A DNA stretch of 25,504 bases from Chara braunii (GCA_003427395.1 BFEA01000208.1:1834028-1859531), one strand, 5' to 3'; counted from the stretch's first letter, positions 8,638 through 19,566 are shown. Numbers and translations are program-made. Notes: generated by a model not told the origin, from the sequence alone.

Positions 8638-9025
8638 CACTGTGTGGTAACCAAGAGTTTGAGAAATAAGTGCATGTTCTCTATTTCTGGTGCACGTACA
8701 TTGATCTCCTTTTGTGTCATTGCAAAAGGCGTGGACGAGGGTGGATCCCGAGTGTGTTCATGTGTCACATTTGTCATGTGTCATGCTTAGAAACATACGT
8801 GTCAAAAAAACGCTATGTCCTTAATGCAGTCCATGTCCATAAAAAAGGTGTACACATGAATTGAATCGAGGTGAAAGTGTGTTGTGGACGCATGTTGCTA
8901 TTTCTGGTCAGGAATTGAAAGCTCTTGTTGTTTTGTGGCCACACAATAACGAACCGACGCAATAACAACGAGATAGGTTGAAGAAAGGAATATAAAGATC
9001 CAACTCGGTTGCATGAAGATGATGT
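8637..9025. other. Unassigned stretch between microsatellites
   Basis: Short frames only. No domain, RNA gene or repeat shared with the rest of the window is seen. Confidence 0.5.

Positions 9026-9061
<36 letters not shown>
9026..9061. repeat. CA microsatellite
   Basis: An uninterrupted CA run of about 36 bases, followed by a degenerate CACACCCACCC stretch to about 9090. Confidence 0.95.
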
Positions 9062-9062
<1 letters not shown>

Positions 9063-9338
9063 GTGTCACACACCCACCCACACCCATACACAACATCTAC
9101 CCGAGAATGACAACTTGCCAAATCACATCATAGGATGTTTCCAGCGACATGGCAGGGAATTTGGCATGGGTTTCGTGGGTTTGTGTTCATCGTTGTTGGG
9201 GGGTTGGGGGGCGTCAACTGTGTTGCTTGATTTTGGTATGCCGTGGGCGGAGATGTGCAAGGGAGGGTATCATGCTCCGTCGTGGGGGTAGGGGGGTGTG
9301 GCATGCGACACTTTGGGTGATTTTTTTTTGGGGCGGGA

Positions 9339-9363
9339 GGGGGGGGGGGGGGGGGGGGGGGGG
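9339..9363. repeat. Poly-G run of 25
   Basis: Twenty-five consecutive Gs follow GGGCGGGA, with TTGTTGGGGG after. This can form G-quadruplexes and is hard to sequence, so its length is uncertain. The polyproline in the minus-strand frame 9128-9796 comes from this tract. Confidence 0.95.
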
Positions 9364-9389
9364 TTGTTGGGGGTTGTGTTGTTAGGGAC

Positions 9390-9796
9390 CGATGGATTTG
9401 GGCAATGACGATAGGGTTCGACGGGTGAGCACGGCCGCTGCGCACATTGCACGTTTGAAAAATGGAGGGGCCCACAAGCCGAGACTGAAAGGCGGATGTG
9501 TCGTTGTCTACAATGGTTGTCAGGCGAGACAAATCGTCGTCGCCGCCCATGTCGTGCGTCTTGAAATATGTCCCCTCCACATGCATAAACGGCAAATGAC
9601 CACCTTCATCCGCAGGGTTGGGCATCACACATTCGTCCGGCCTCTGCAAGGTACCATCGCCTACGCCGTATCGCCTCCGCCGGATCGTCTTGCCTCCTCT
9701 CCTCCGCAGGATCGCCTGTGTCTCTTCTTCGTTATCGTCGTTGTCGGATCTTGTTGTATCTCGTCCGCCTTGTCGCCTCTGTCGTTTCGTGTCCAC
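9390..9796 (-). CDS. Possible coding remnant of unknown family
   Basis: Minus-strand frame whose part between about 9630 and 9390 reads PNPADEGGHLPFMHVEGTYF, GGDDDLSRLTTIVDNDTSAF and CNVRSGRAHPSNPIVIAQIH, a plausible protein composition. The N-terminal part is R/D/E-rich owing to CGT/TCG-type repeats, and downstream it enters poly-proline from the G run. The plus strand is also open here (9392-10012). No family is recognised. Confidence 0.2.
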
Positions 9797-10330
9797 AGGG
9801 TGTCCACCGCACGATTGTCAGGGCAGTGCAGAATCACCTTTATCCCGTCTTCATCAAAGTGGTTTCCACTCATTGGATCTTGCCATCGTCCTCACACTTT
9901 CTGTCCTCCCCATCACCTTTCAAGTCAGCGCTTCCACTCCATTAACCCACTCCATTTGCACTCATCGTCGCCGTCTTGCACCCGTCGTTGTGGCCATCGT
10001 CGTCGTGTATAAGTCATTTTGCCCTTAACATCTAGTCGCCACCGTCAGTGCCACCATCGACATCGACTGAGTGCACGTCGGCGACGTCGCCATCGCCGGA
10101 TCGCCTCGCTTCCTCAAGATCACCTCCGCCTCGTCTGCATCATCGTCGTTGATGGATGTTGTCTCGCCCCTGGAGGGTCGCCTCCCATAGTTAACCACCG
10201 TTGTCCTAGTCGATTGTGCACACCGCAGCGCCTTTCAAATCATCGCTTCCACTTCATCCACCTGATCCAATTGTTGTCATCATCGTCTTCGCGCACACAT
10301 AACCGTCGCATCGTTGTCACCCAGACCTAA
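9655..10330. repeat. Diverged tandem duplication in TCG/ATCGTC-rich DNA
   Basis: The pieces around 9660-9760 (GCCGGATCGTCTTGCCTCC, TCGTCGTTGTCGGATCTTGT) and 9911-9990 (CACCTTTCAAGTCAGCGCTT, CCACTCCATTAACCCACTCC) reappear in order near 10090-10170 and 10230-10300 (GCCTTTCAAATCATCGCTTC, CCACTTCATCCACCTGATCC). The offsets differ (about 416, then 315), so the copies have indels. No clear gene is seen. Confidence 0.5.
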
Positions 10331-10646
10331 CATTATTGTCGCCTTCCTCCCCCCATTGTAGGTGTTGTCATCGCCATCGCCATCGCGCGAGTATACGTTT
10401 TGTACGTGCTGTTTCGCAAGGCGCCTGGTGTGCTCGTCATGGACGTCACCATCACAATCGCCTGTCACTTGCCACCAGCGAAGCCTGCCCTTGTCGATTC
10501 TAGTTGTTGTGTTTATTCCCCCCCCTCTTCTATCGCAATCGGAGGCTCCCCTGCCTTGCAGCGACTGCCTGATTAGTTGTTGTCCAGGCAGGATGTGTGT
10601 TCAAGACGATTCATTGTCTTCGCAGTTGCCTTTAGTTGTCGTTGTC

Positions 10647-12461
10647 ATGTTGTCGCGTGGCAGTGGCCGTGGCAGGAAACACGAAAGCAACTTGGGAAAC
10701 ACTTCCATCTCGGAGAACAGAGGTCGTCGGACTTGCCATGTATCGAAAGGGAAAAAGACACGTGTCGATGGCACGTCGGGCAACGCAGACGCAGGAGTTG
10801 TCGTCCGGTGGGTGCGACTTTGCCACGTGGAAAAGGAATACGATATCTTCATGGATACGGAGGAATCACACGACGGCTGTCATGCAACATTGCAAGGTGG
10901 CAGGCTGGCAACGCACTGCGAATTGATGGGGGTGCTGCAGGAAAGGGCGAAGGAGTGGATGATACACCGACTGCAGCCGTTGGAGGATCCGTGGCCAGAC
11001 AATGTGCCCCGGTTGTGGATGTCCATCAAACCGCCCAGGGGTCATCAATACCAGAGACACCACGTCGACAACCAATTCGAGAAAGGGAAGCATCCACAAA
11101 GGCGGCCTGCCGCGGCCGTGACATGTGTTGTATACGGCGGAGTTGGCGGTACTGGGGGGGAAGCGATGGGAGCGGGTGGCGTTGGGTCGTCAAGAACGGT
11201 AGCTGGTGTGGCGCTTGCACAAAACAAAGTTGATGCTGAAGACGAGGAACCTTTGGCGAACAGGGTGCAGAGAGAGTATGCGCCAAACGTTTTGGCGGAG
11301 CAGACAAGGTTGTGGGTTGGCGACTTCAGATTATGGAACGAAACGGACCACAATTGACTGTTAAGGATCGTCAACGACACGCGGAACTACCTCGTATCCA
11401 TCACCAGGGGAGTCACTCCTCTAAACCTCCCTCGCAGCGTCATCCTTCTGCATTCTAGCATCGTGCAGAACACAATAACAAACAAGTTATAGTTGCGCGA
11501 AGCTAAGGAAAGGGTTGGAAAGGTGCAAAGGGTTGTCATGGGAGTCATTCATCGCTGGATCTTCAAATCGAGCAGCCGGTCACGAGGTTACACAGCCACG
11601 TACGGGTACCTACTGCAACATGTCGTGACGGACATCGGACACGCGATGTGGTTCGTCGAAGAATGGAGCACCTTTGTCAGTCGCGTTGTGTGGCCAAATT
11701 ACCAAGAAATAGTTCCAAGACACGAGTGAGAAATCGATGTATTTTGACAGGACGATCTCGTTTCGTGTATAAATTATTTCGTGTTTCTCGTATAGTTTTC
11801 CGTCATCACACTTGAACTCGACATGCAGCTCGCTCCATGGTTCATCGGCACACATATCGAAGATAGGCCTGAAGACGACGAAATAGCAACGTATCAAGAG
11901 GTGACATTGCAATGCCTTGTGGCAGCTTTCACGAGCGTGGTGAATGTGTCTGAGCTCCAAGACGACGGCCACATGTCACACGACTGTTTGAAGAATGTGG
12001 CCGAGGGTATGAAGGTCTTTGTGGCGTCTACCATGTGGTTGATACGCATGTCGGGAGATGATCTTCGGTCACACTACAAGGCATCCTTTTTCATCCAACT
12101 CGCGGCGAAGCCAACTCTGCTGGCGTTCATGCAGCACGCATTCAATGCGCGTCGACACATCACACATGCCACGAACGTCGTGACGGAAAGGCTCGGCAAG
12201 CTCACACTTACTTTGGCCGCAAGTTTGGCGGATTCCCCTCACTACATCCCCGACTGGGGTTCATGCGGTGTGAAATTTGGACACGACGTAAGTTTGTCAT
12301 CGCCCGATGATGCGAAACGGTGGGATTGGTTGGGAACAGGGCCCCCGAAAGAGGAGGCCGATGACAATGGCCAGCAGCGGAATGCAGGAGGGAGCAAGGG
12401 GGTCCTATGTATGGACATGCGCATGCTACGGATGGTGGCAGTGTGGAGCAGGCAATGGTAG
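10647..12461 (+). pseudogene. Broken gene of unknown family, possible partner in the PIF/Harbinger element
   Basis: One frame (frame 0) carries protein-like sequence over most of 1.8 kb. It starts MLSRGSGRGRKHESNLGN at 10647, includes ANRVQREYAPNVLAEQTRLW and VGDFRLWNETDHN, meets a TGA at 11355-11357, continues LLRIVNDTRNYLVSITRGV, meets a TAG at 11490-11492, then gives [20 protein letters not shown] and [19 protein letters not shown] to a stop at 11727. After about 100 bases the same frame resumes at 11823 with a mainly helical section (TYQEVTLQCLVAAFTSVVN, MWLIRMSGDDLRSHYKASFF, SLADSPHYIPDWGSCGVKFG) ending at 12461. Part of 10850-11200 reads equally well one frame over, so a shift there is likely. 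The gap 11726-11828 begins GTGAG and ends GCAG like an intron, but splicing there would leave frame 0. I do not recognise a domain. It lies between the trihelix gene and the transposase. Confidence 0.5.
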
Positions 12462-12556
12462 AGTGGTTACCTTAATTTATTTATTTTTTTGTTGTGCAAC
12501 TATGTTATCGTTATGACTTGAAAAAGATGAGTGCTTCAGCATCGATGTCGACGTAG

Positions 12557-12558
<2 letters not shown>
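12462..12558. other. Short spacer
   Basis: AT-rich spacer between the broken gene and the CT tract; nothing recognised. Confidence 0.5.

Positions 12559-12603
<45 letters not shown>
12559..12603. repeat. CT microsatellite
   Basis: An uninterrupted CT run of about 45 bases. Confidence 0.97.
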
Positions 12604-12606
<3 letters not shown>

Positions 12607-13055
12607 CTTTGTCATCGCAGACGTCTGGAAGACGTGGACTAGAGGGTAGGACACGCAACATGCAGCAGTCATTTCAATCGAGTCCGTGGAGACTTAGGGT
12701 TTGTTTTAAAGTGTCGTAGTCCGTAGGGTTGGGAATCTGATTTCTTTATAATGCTCCCGCTATTTTTTCATATTCGTATGGATTTCATCATGTTGAAATT
12801 GATATCGAAACCCTGTTAGGTCTAGTGTTTTGGCAACTTCCATTATAATTTGTTATATTTGTCTCTTTTTATGTTTTTCCTTCAGTTTTCTGTTTTTCTT
12901 CAACGACAAAGTTGTCATGGCATTGCTTGTTTTCATTGTTTCACACAAGGGATGCCATGTATGTGAAGGGAGATTGGGCGTCAAAGAGCTCATGCATACA
13001 ATATGTACTCAATGTACGCGCCGCTTGAAAGTTGCATGCATTTCGTGTGTGACGC
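12604..13055. other. Unassigned AT-rich stretch
   Basis: No supported gene. Frames here are short, and those running on into the CA tract are artefacts of it. Confidence 0.5.
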
Positions 13056-13072
13056 CACACACACACACGCAA

Positions 13073-13161
<89 letters not shown>

Positions 13162-13224
13162 NNNNNNNNNNNNNNNNNNNNNNNNNNNNNNNNNNNNNNN
13201 NNNNNNNNNNNNNNNNNNNNNNNN

Positions 13225-13287
<63 letters not shown>
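13056..13287. repeat. CA microsatellite containing an assembly gap
   Basis: CA repeats run on both sides of 63 Ns (13162-13224). The true tract length is unknown, because short reads cannot span it; the Ns may be an estimated gap. Confidence 0.98.
13162..13224. other. Assembly gap (63 Ns)
   Basis: Sixty-three consecutive Ns inside the CA tract mark a scaffold gap. The presence of a scaffold gap fits a paired-read assembly, as does the mate-pair adapter at 20650. Confidence 0.99.
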
Positions 13288-13288
<1 letters not shown>

Positions 13289-13828
13289 CTACACACACAC
13301 AACGACGATGATCCGCTGCGTACACATCATGTTGTAATGCCCCATGGAAAAGGACACCCAAAAGACAACGACGAACTCTTTCTCACACACTGCATGATTT
13401 GAACATGAACATAAGAAAGAAAACGCGCCTTGCAACAGGGGTTGAATGAACAACGGTGGTCATAAAATAACACATGCGGGCAGCCAAACTTTCCATTACC
13501 ACTCGGGAACCAACCCCGCCGCTATAGACAATGCAGTCCTTTAAAGACACATGCTCACAACGACACGACTAATTTGAAAATGGACCGACCAAGCCACCAA
13601 TGGAGGCAATAACAACGTGCGAACGAATCATAAAAATGAACAGAAACATTGATAACACACCCTACTCAACAAAACTTCGACGAATTGTTCTAAAAACTAA
13701 AAACGACACACGTAGCTTCGGGGATATAATTTTTGAAGAATAAGCACGACGATAAATAACTCCACCTTTCTGCCAATCCAGTCTTGCGTGCACCCCCCGC
13801 CACCATCCGTGTGTGGCATCCAAGAGCC
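13288..13828. other. 3' flank of the transposase, no gene seen
   Basis: Unique, fairly AT-rich sequence without a supported frame. It is downstream of the minus-strand transposase, so it may include that gene's 3' UTR. Confidence 0.5.
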
Positions 13829-15236
13829 TTAAGAAGCGGAGGAAGGACGCCACAACTCGCATGCCATCCGCTCCACCAATGCGTCCCTTAGAATGAGCGC
13901 ATCACCTTTGGAACTCTCCATGCACACCAGCCGCAGGGTTCGTTGAATCCCGAGGTCCAAGCGGAGGCGCACTCCATTGGCGCCCACCTCCCACAATAGA
14001 TTCTCGTTAAATGGGATGCCTGCATCGATGAGGATGTTGTGGAGAATGTAAACGGCTGCGAACTGTTGCAGCAAAGTCTCCATATTTGTTTTGTACGTCC
14101 GCATGAACAACCTCCACATCCGCTTCAGCCTGCTGAAAGCCCTTTCTTCAACCCCTCTCGCCACCTTCTGCTTGTTGTTGAAGCGCTCCTCCACAGGGTG
14201 CTGACCAATGCCTCCATACAAAACAACAATCCATTCTGAAGGAGGATAACCATTGTCGCCCAACAAGTATCTGTTCGTTTGCACTTGGAAGGGGAGCATC
14301 ACTGGCCGCCCAAAGAAAAAATTGTCGGCGTCCACACGTGCCCACAAACTTGACAGCTGGATCACCCTGGCGTCGTGGCAACTTCCTAGGTACCCCATGT
14401 GAACGTCCAACACACTTAAATTCAGATCGGCGACCACCTGCTCGACAACTCAGAAACGCCATTTATGATCGGAGTAGTCTTCGCTAGGGCGCTCGCCAGC
14501 TTGTTGATATAGATGTGAGTACAGTCGATGCACCCACGACAGTTCGGGAATCCTTTGTCAGTGAACGCTTGAAGGATGACCAACTTCGGACCCGAGTCGG
14601 CCATGATATCTTCTCCGTGTACACCGTCAACAGCGCCACAGTTACGTCCCGTATCGCCACCAGCCAGAAGCTCTCTCGATCCCGAAGTTGCATGTGCTAC
14701 TGTCGTATGTCTCCCCCCATGCCCACCTGTATAACGCATAAGCGACGATGTGATCAGGCTGTAGCGACTCCCTGTAGAATGTTACACGCCTCTGTATATG
14801 AGGCGACAAAGCTTCAGCGATCTCTTGAAACACATGTGGCGACATATGAAGCTTCTCCTGGAAGTACTCCTCTGTTGCCGCATTGCCTGAGATCCCCCCA
14901 CGCACCACCCGTTCTGCTTTTCATTCACAACCTCGGCGTCACTTGTGGAAGGACACTGCAGCCCATTATGCAGCAAACCTGGAGTACAGACTCGGTGATG
15001 GCCACAGTATCCAGCCCTTCGACGGGGACTTCATGAGTCGGGTTCCTCCTCCCCGCGCGGATCTGCGCTCTCATTCTGCCCAATGACCTCTCCTCGTGAC
15101 AACAAAAGAGCACGACTGTCTTCTCGATCGTCGTCAACTTCGCACGTTCGTCACCACCGTCGAACTCCATCACCACTCGTGTTGCAAAGGTACTCAACAC
15201 CCGACTACAAAAATGTACGAACGGGAGGACGGCCAC
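13829..15236 (-). pseudogene. Frameshifted PIF/Harbinger DDE transposase
   Basis: A DDE endonuclease/transposase of the HARBI1 (DDE_Tnp_4) type, which would cut and rejoin element ends. It is recovered in pieces on the minus strand. N-terminal: possible start at MEFDGG (15170), then EERSLGRMRAQIRAG. Next piece (to 14908): ATEEYFQEKLHMSPHVFQEI, LSPHIQRRVTFYRESLQPDH, ALYRWAWGETYDSSTCNFGI. Then FWLVAIRDVTVALLTVYTEK. Then DKGFPNCRGCIDCTHIYI, with the first catalytic Asp at codon 14524-14526. The last piece 14437-13829 (202 codons) has GSCHDARV, LLGDNGYPPSEW (second Asp, codon 14255-14257) and RGVEERAFSRLKRMW (Glu). All three catalytic positions survive, but at least four frame changes (near 14910-14950, 14660, 14600 and 14460) and one stop break the gene. 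It converges on the trihelix gene and the unknown gene, which lie on the opposite strand. Confidence 0.85.
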
Positions 15237-15950
15237 GATAACCTTAGCGCTGAGTCCCCCACTGTACTATGGGCCCATATCGTTAGTTTTTGAAATTTTC
15301 GACGAATTTCGCGCCGAAATTGCCGGTGAAAAACGGCGAATATTTGGCCTCTCGTTAACCATCTCTCCCCCCACGACGTTCCCTGCCTATGCTTAGTTCG
15401 ACACATACGCATGGCCGTAGGAGGAGGCGATGGCGAATGACCTTCGCGGGGCGCTCACTAGACTGTGCACGACGCACGACGACCCCACTGTGTCGTTGCA
15501 AATGCTTGTTTCCACCGTTCACCAGTACTGACGCCACTTGTCCCACGTCGTCTTCGTCACGTCCAACACCCGATTCAAAATGTGAATTTCGAACTGGGAG
15601 GGCCATTGGTTTTTTTTTTGTTGTTGTTTTTTCGTCGCCAGCGCCTTTCAAATTTTTCCGCCTTCTGCAGCTAGACCACACCATCGCGAAACGGACATCA
15701 CCCAACGGACCCAAGGCATGCAACCTAGGGGAAGCCAACTTTAATGTTATGGAGTGGGCCGCAAGGGGCCAAAAGGGATCGTCCTCGGGAGACCACCATG
15801 AGGATAGGTGGAACGGCGGCGAAAATTTCCTTCCAAACCCCGGAGGAAATTTCCTTCGGGCCCGAGGACGCTCTCAGGAGTGTCTAACGAGCCCCATAGT
15901 TCCTGAGTCTGGACCGGATCGTGGACTCGATTTCAACATCTGACGTTCCT
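15237..15950. other. Upstream flank of the transposase; possible minus-strand frame
   Basis: A minus-strand frame (15355-15738) has a stretch HFESGVGRDEDDVGQVASVL that could be coding, but the opposite strand is equally open. CGTCCTCGGG (about 15779) and CCCGAGGACG (about 15862) are inverted, and an imperfect palindrome CCGGAGGAAATTTCCTTCGG lies between them (about 15840). No element end can be fixed. Confidence 0.35.
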
Positions 15951-16519
15951 CTCTCCTAGAAGCATGCCCTGTTCCTTTTGTCCCAAATTATCAAACAAAT
16001 AAGGGAAAATTGCATATGTACCCCACTTAAAGATGGGAATACTCGCTATACCCAGTACCAGCACCCAACTTGCATCTATAACCCTTTGCATACTCGAACA
16101 ATGTAGCCATAACCCTCTGTTCACTGCACATTTGCCGGGACGATGCTGAATAACACTCAACTTTTGTCCCACCGCCAGTCCCATTCAAAAAATCCTTCCA
16201 GCTTGGTACCATCCACTGGGGCCCGCCCGCTCGGCCACGCAACCAGGGTCACTATGACCGGTACCCCCTCTGCCCGGGTCACTCAGGCGAGTCAAAAAAA
16301 CAGTCGAAAACAAAATTATTTCCCCCCGCCCCTTGATGATGGGGCTGTTTTGCGCCCTCTGAGAGGTACCCAAATCCGGTCTTATATATATTTTTTTGGT
16401 TCACGAACTTCATGTCAGTTTTGGAGGGTCAGGAGGGTGGCGGTGTTAAGGGCCTTAAAGGGGCTTGGAAGGGGTTGAAGGGCCTTCCAAGGGTATGATA
16501 TAATTTTTCTTTTATTTTT

Positions 16520-16551
<32 letters not shown>

Positions 16552-16944
16552 TCAATCAGCCCCGAAAATGGATGGCGCTGAAGCGCGCGACCTATGCTCG
16601 GCCGTCACGGTGATTCTGACGCCGCGACGAGTAGGATTATTATTTTTTAATTTGTGAGATATGGCTGGGACCTTGCCCGGCCGGTCGTCCCGGGCAGGTC
16701 CCTTGCTAGCTTTGGGGACACGGGCGGCACGGCAGGCAACCCATCGTTCTAATGGATGAACCACTATTCCCATATTCTCCTAGATGTAGGGTAATCTCAC
16801 CTCTGTGATAGGTGAACTGAGGATTCAAAGTACCAGACACATCTACTGCACATGAGGTGTATTTCCATGCCTTTGCCTGCCAACCATACAGCCAAGGGGG
16901 TGACCGTCACTAATAAAGACAAAAGCCAAATGATTGCTGCATGT
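15951..16944. other. Unassigned stretch with several hairpins
   Basis: It begins with loosely repeated (T/C)ATA(A)CCC words (15990-16110). Hairpins: CTTGGAAGG/CCTTCCAAG (about 16468-16495), and GGGACCTTGCCCGG with CCGGGCAGGTCCC (about 16669-16701, one-base bulge). No gene or RNA gene is supported; the LINE L2 starts at its right edge. Confidence 0.45.
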
Positions 16945-19428
16945 TTTTTGTGAAGGGAGGGACTTAAGTTGAACACAAAAGTTAAAAAAAGGGGACAAGA
17001 TGTATACAGGAACTATAGACCAATAACCTTGCTGACGGTGGTGTACAAGATGTTAGCGAAAACCCTTGCAAACCGCCTGATTCCAGTCCTAGATGATATC
17101 ATTCATCCGATACAAACTGGGTTTGTCAAAGGGTGTAGGGTCCAGGATAATATTGTATTAGTCAATGAACTCCGCAAACTAACAAGACAAGATAAACTGA
17201 ACGCGGCTGTGTTTTTCATTGATTTCGAAAGAACTTACAATCACGTGGATTGAAAATTTTTAGACAGATGCATGGAAACAATTAACATTGAACCCGGTTT
17301 TCGACATTGAAACGAAATATTGCATCATGACGCCACCACGTTCACGTGTGTCCAAGTTAATGGCAGGGTGGCGCCGGCCTTCCCGCTGCAACGGTCAGTC
17401 GAACAAGACGACCCTCTGACACCCTTCCTCTCCATAATTGTGATGGAGGCACTGACAGCGAACCTTCGTGCTAACAAAGACCTGCGGAAGTCGCAAATTT
17501 CGGCCATCCCTGAAGACGCGATCCCCATTTGTTCGATGTTTGCAGATGACTTGACAATTATGGTAGATGCCACTACAACAAACATGGATGAGATCAGAAG
17601 ACTATTTTACCACTTCACAGCAATCTTTGACATAATTGTTAACTGGGGAAGTGAAACTTTTGGTTGGTGGATTCATCATCAAAGGGTGCGCCCCCCAGAA
17701 CTTCCACGGGTTAAGTGGCTCCTTGAGGAAGCCCCGGTTAGCGTACTTGGAATCATGCTGACAGCACTAGGTAAGCCTGCATCGAACGACGAGTGAATAC
17801 TGAAATCTGCTTTAGAAAAGTTGACCCGCTGGAAGGACCAACACACCTCCCTAATCGGTAGGGCACTGGCAATTAACAATGTGGTGTTGGCAGCCCTTTG
17901 GTATAAATCTGCAATCTGGGCTTTCGGTAAGGAAGTTGTCCGATCACTGAAGCGTCTGGTAACAGCCCTGCTGTGGCGAGGCAATGACGAGTTCACGAAC
18001 GTCATCGGCAGGGTAGCTTGGTCATCAGTGATCCAACCCCAAAACAAGGGGGGGTTGGGGATTCTTGATCCGGAAACACAGGTCACAACAATAATGGTGC
18101 AATTGGTTAAGAGGTTGCTTTTTGCATAACATCTCCCGTGGTACGCCCTGACACTATAACAAATAGCCAGACTTGCTCCACAGACACCTCATGACGTTCA
18201 CCCGCTAACCTGGCAGGAAAACCGCTTTTGGACTATGCCACGGTGCGCTGGGGGCGGTTGTGAACCGAACAACGGAATAATCCTGAAGGACCTTGTCTGG
18301 GACGACTTCTGGGCCAGGTTTCTAAAATTTTGGCGCCAACTCCCTCTCCCTGACAACCCCCCTCCGACTAGGTGGGAGGAAGTGAGGCGCCAACCCCTGT
18401 TTGGGAACAAGAGGATTACTGATCGATGTAGCAGGGTGTTTTGCAGTTCGGTCATCCCGTGGTGTAGCTGGGTTAAAAAAGGCATTATTAGAATCAAGGA
18501 CATTTGAAACTCGAAGACGAGGGATTAGAAGACGACGCAGCAACTGAAGGACACATTAAAATTTTATCACAATATTGAGGAGAAATTTGAGATGTTATAT
18601 TCGGAATTCCCCTAGACTGGGTGCGCATCCTGCACAAAGGGCCACGACTGGTGGAAGGGGACTGGGTAGCCATACCGGGTGACTCATAAAGTGTGAGAAA
18701 TGTGGTGGATGTGCGGACAGATGAAACACTGATTAACCTTTTTTCATATAGGCAAGGATAACGTCCTCACCCAGTACTCCCCTGAAGTGACGAGATGGGG
18801 AAAATATAAGGAACTCCAAAGGATTTGTGTGCTAGAGGACAAGGATGTATGGACTGCGTACCAGCCAAACACCCCATTGATAAAACTCTCCTTGGATCCC
18901 GAGGAATGGTAGTGGTCACGCCCCCGGTAAAGCAGATCTCAGGGGAAGACAATATTACACAACCTGACGGTGAAGGCAACATACCGCTTGTTGCGACCTA
19001 AAGTAAACATTAAGGATATTAAGGTGAAGGATAGATGGAGATCCCAATTAAATGTAGGGATTGAGGTGATCTGTCCTATTCGATGGCTCACTGCCACTAG
19101 AGCTAGGCCAGCAAAAATGGCCTCGCTGCAGTGGCAGATAGAGCATCGTTGCTTACCCACCAACAACTGGCTGATTGATCGTAACCATCTAGAACAGAGA
19201 GGTCAGGCGCTACCTTGGTGCAAAGCGTGCCTCACTGTCTTCCCCTCCCACAGAATCCCGGAAACCATAGAACACATATTCATACAATGTTCGGGAGCAG
19301 TCCTCACATGGCTATGGTGGGATAGAATTTGGTCCCGGTTGGACACTGGGTCAAAATGGCCTTGGGACAGGTTGCTGGCAGATCTCACAAATCACTATTC
19401 TCACCTTCTCAAGACATGGTTCTTTCAA
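16945..19428 (+). pseudogene. LINE ORF2 remnant L2: reverse transcriptase and zinc-binding C-terminus
   Basis: A longer LINE copy than L1. RT motifs in order: NYRPITLLTVVYKMLAKTLA, HPIQTGFVKGCRVQDNI, FFIDFERTYNHVD (first catalytic Asp kept), VNGRVAPAFPLQRSVEQDDP, FLSIIVMEAL and FADDLTIMVD (catalytic Asp pair). The later region has RWEEVRRQPLFGNKRITD, then CKAC...EHIFIQC of the zinc-binding domain. The whole copy stays in frame 1 apart from a shift between about 18612 and 18750. In-frame stops fall at 17251, 17308, 17794, 18127, 18505, 18526, 18910 and 18928. The endonuclease is absent (5'-truncated at about 16945). At 19429 an S repeat interrupts the reading just after TWFF. It differs from L1 throughout, so it is a separate insertion of the same lineage. 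Confidence 0.9.
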
Positions 19429-19566
19429 GGGATGCTGGACCCGTTTTCCAGCAGGTGATGCTCCCCAGAGTCCCCACTAATAGATGGAGCCTCTCCCTAG
19501 GTGTTAGTGGTGTCTGCTCTTACCAGCAGCACTAACACTGGCGGGGGTGTGTTAAAAAAAAAAAAC
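19429..19566 (+). mobile_element. SINE-like repeat, family S, copy S2, inside or abutting LINE L2
   Basis: GGGATGCTGGACCCGTTTTC CAGCAGGTGATGCTCCCC, ACTAATAGATGGAGCC, then the nested stem-loop GTGTTAGTG ... CTGCT-CTTACC-AGCAG ... CACTAACAC (19501-19538), then GGCGGGGGTGTGTT and an A tail. The 5' end replaces LINE coding sequence at 19429, so it was inserted into L2 or at its broken edge. Confidence 0.8.

Noticed and set aside
8424-8777. Frames of RARARA, SLSLSL or THTHTH
   Set aside because: Direct translations of the CT, CG and TG microsatellite.
11726-11828. An intron between GTGAG and GCAG
   Set aside because: Joining these sites leaves the frame that is open on both sides and quickly meets a stop, so I do not call it.
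11610-11972. A 120-codon minus-strand frame with fairly good composition
   Set aside because: The plus strand has a longer, continuous frame across the same bases; the antisense one has no recognised feature. It remains the main alternative at 11740-11830.
12830-13402. Long frames of alternating Thr-His or Cys-Val across the gap
   Set aside because: They are translations of the CA tract and the 63 Ns, not proteins.
13829-15236. Reading the transposase pieces as separate small genes
   Set aside because: The pieces carry consecutive parts of one DDE transposase in the right order, so frameshifts are the simpler account.
16945-19428. UGA-as-tryptophan genetic code in L2
   Set aside because: TGG is also used for Trp in the same copy, TAG and TAA stops occur too, and L1 has no TGA at Trp positions; transition decay explains it better.
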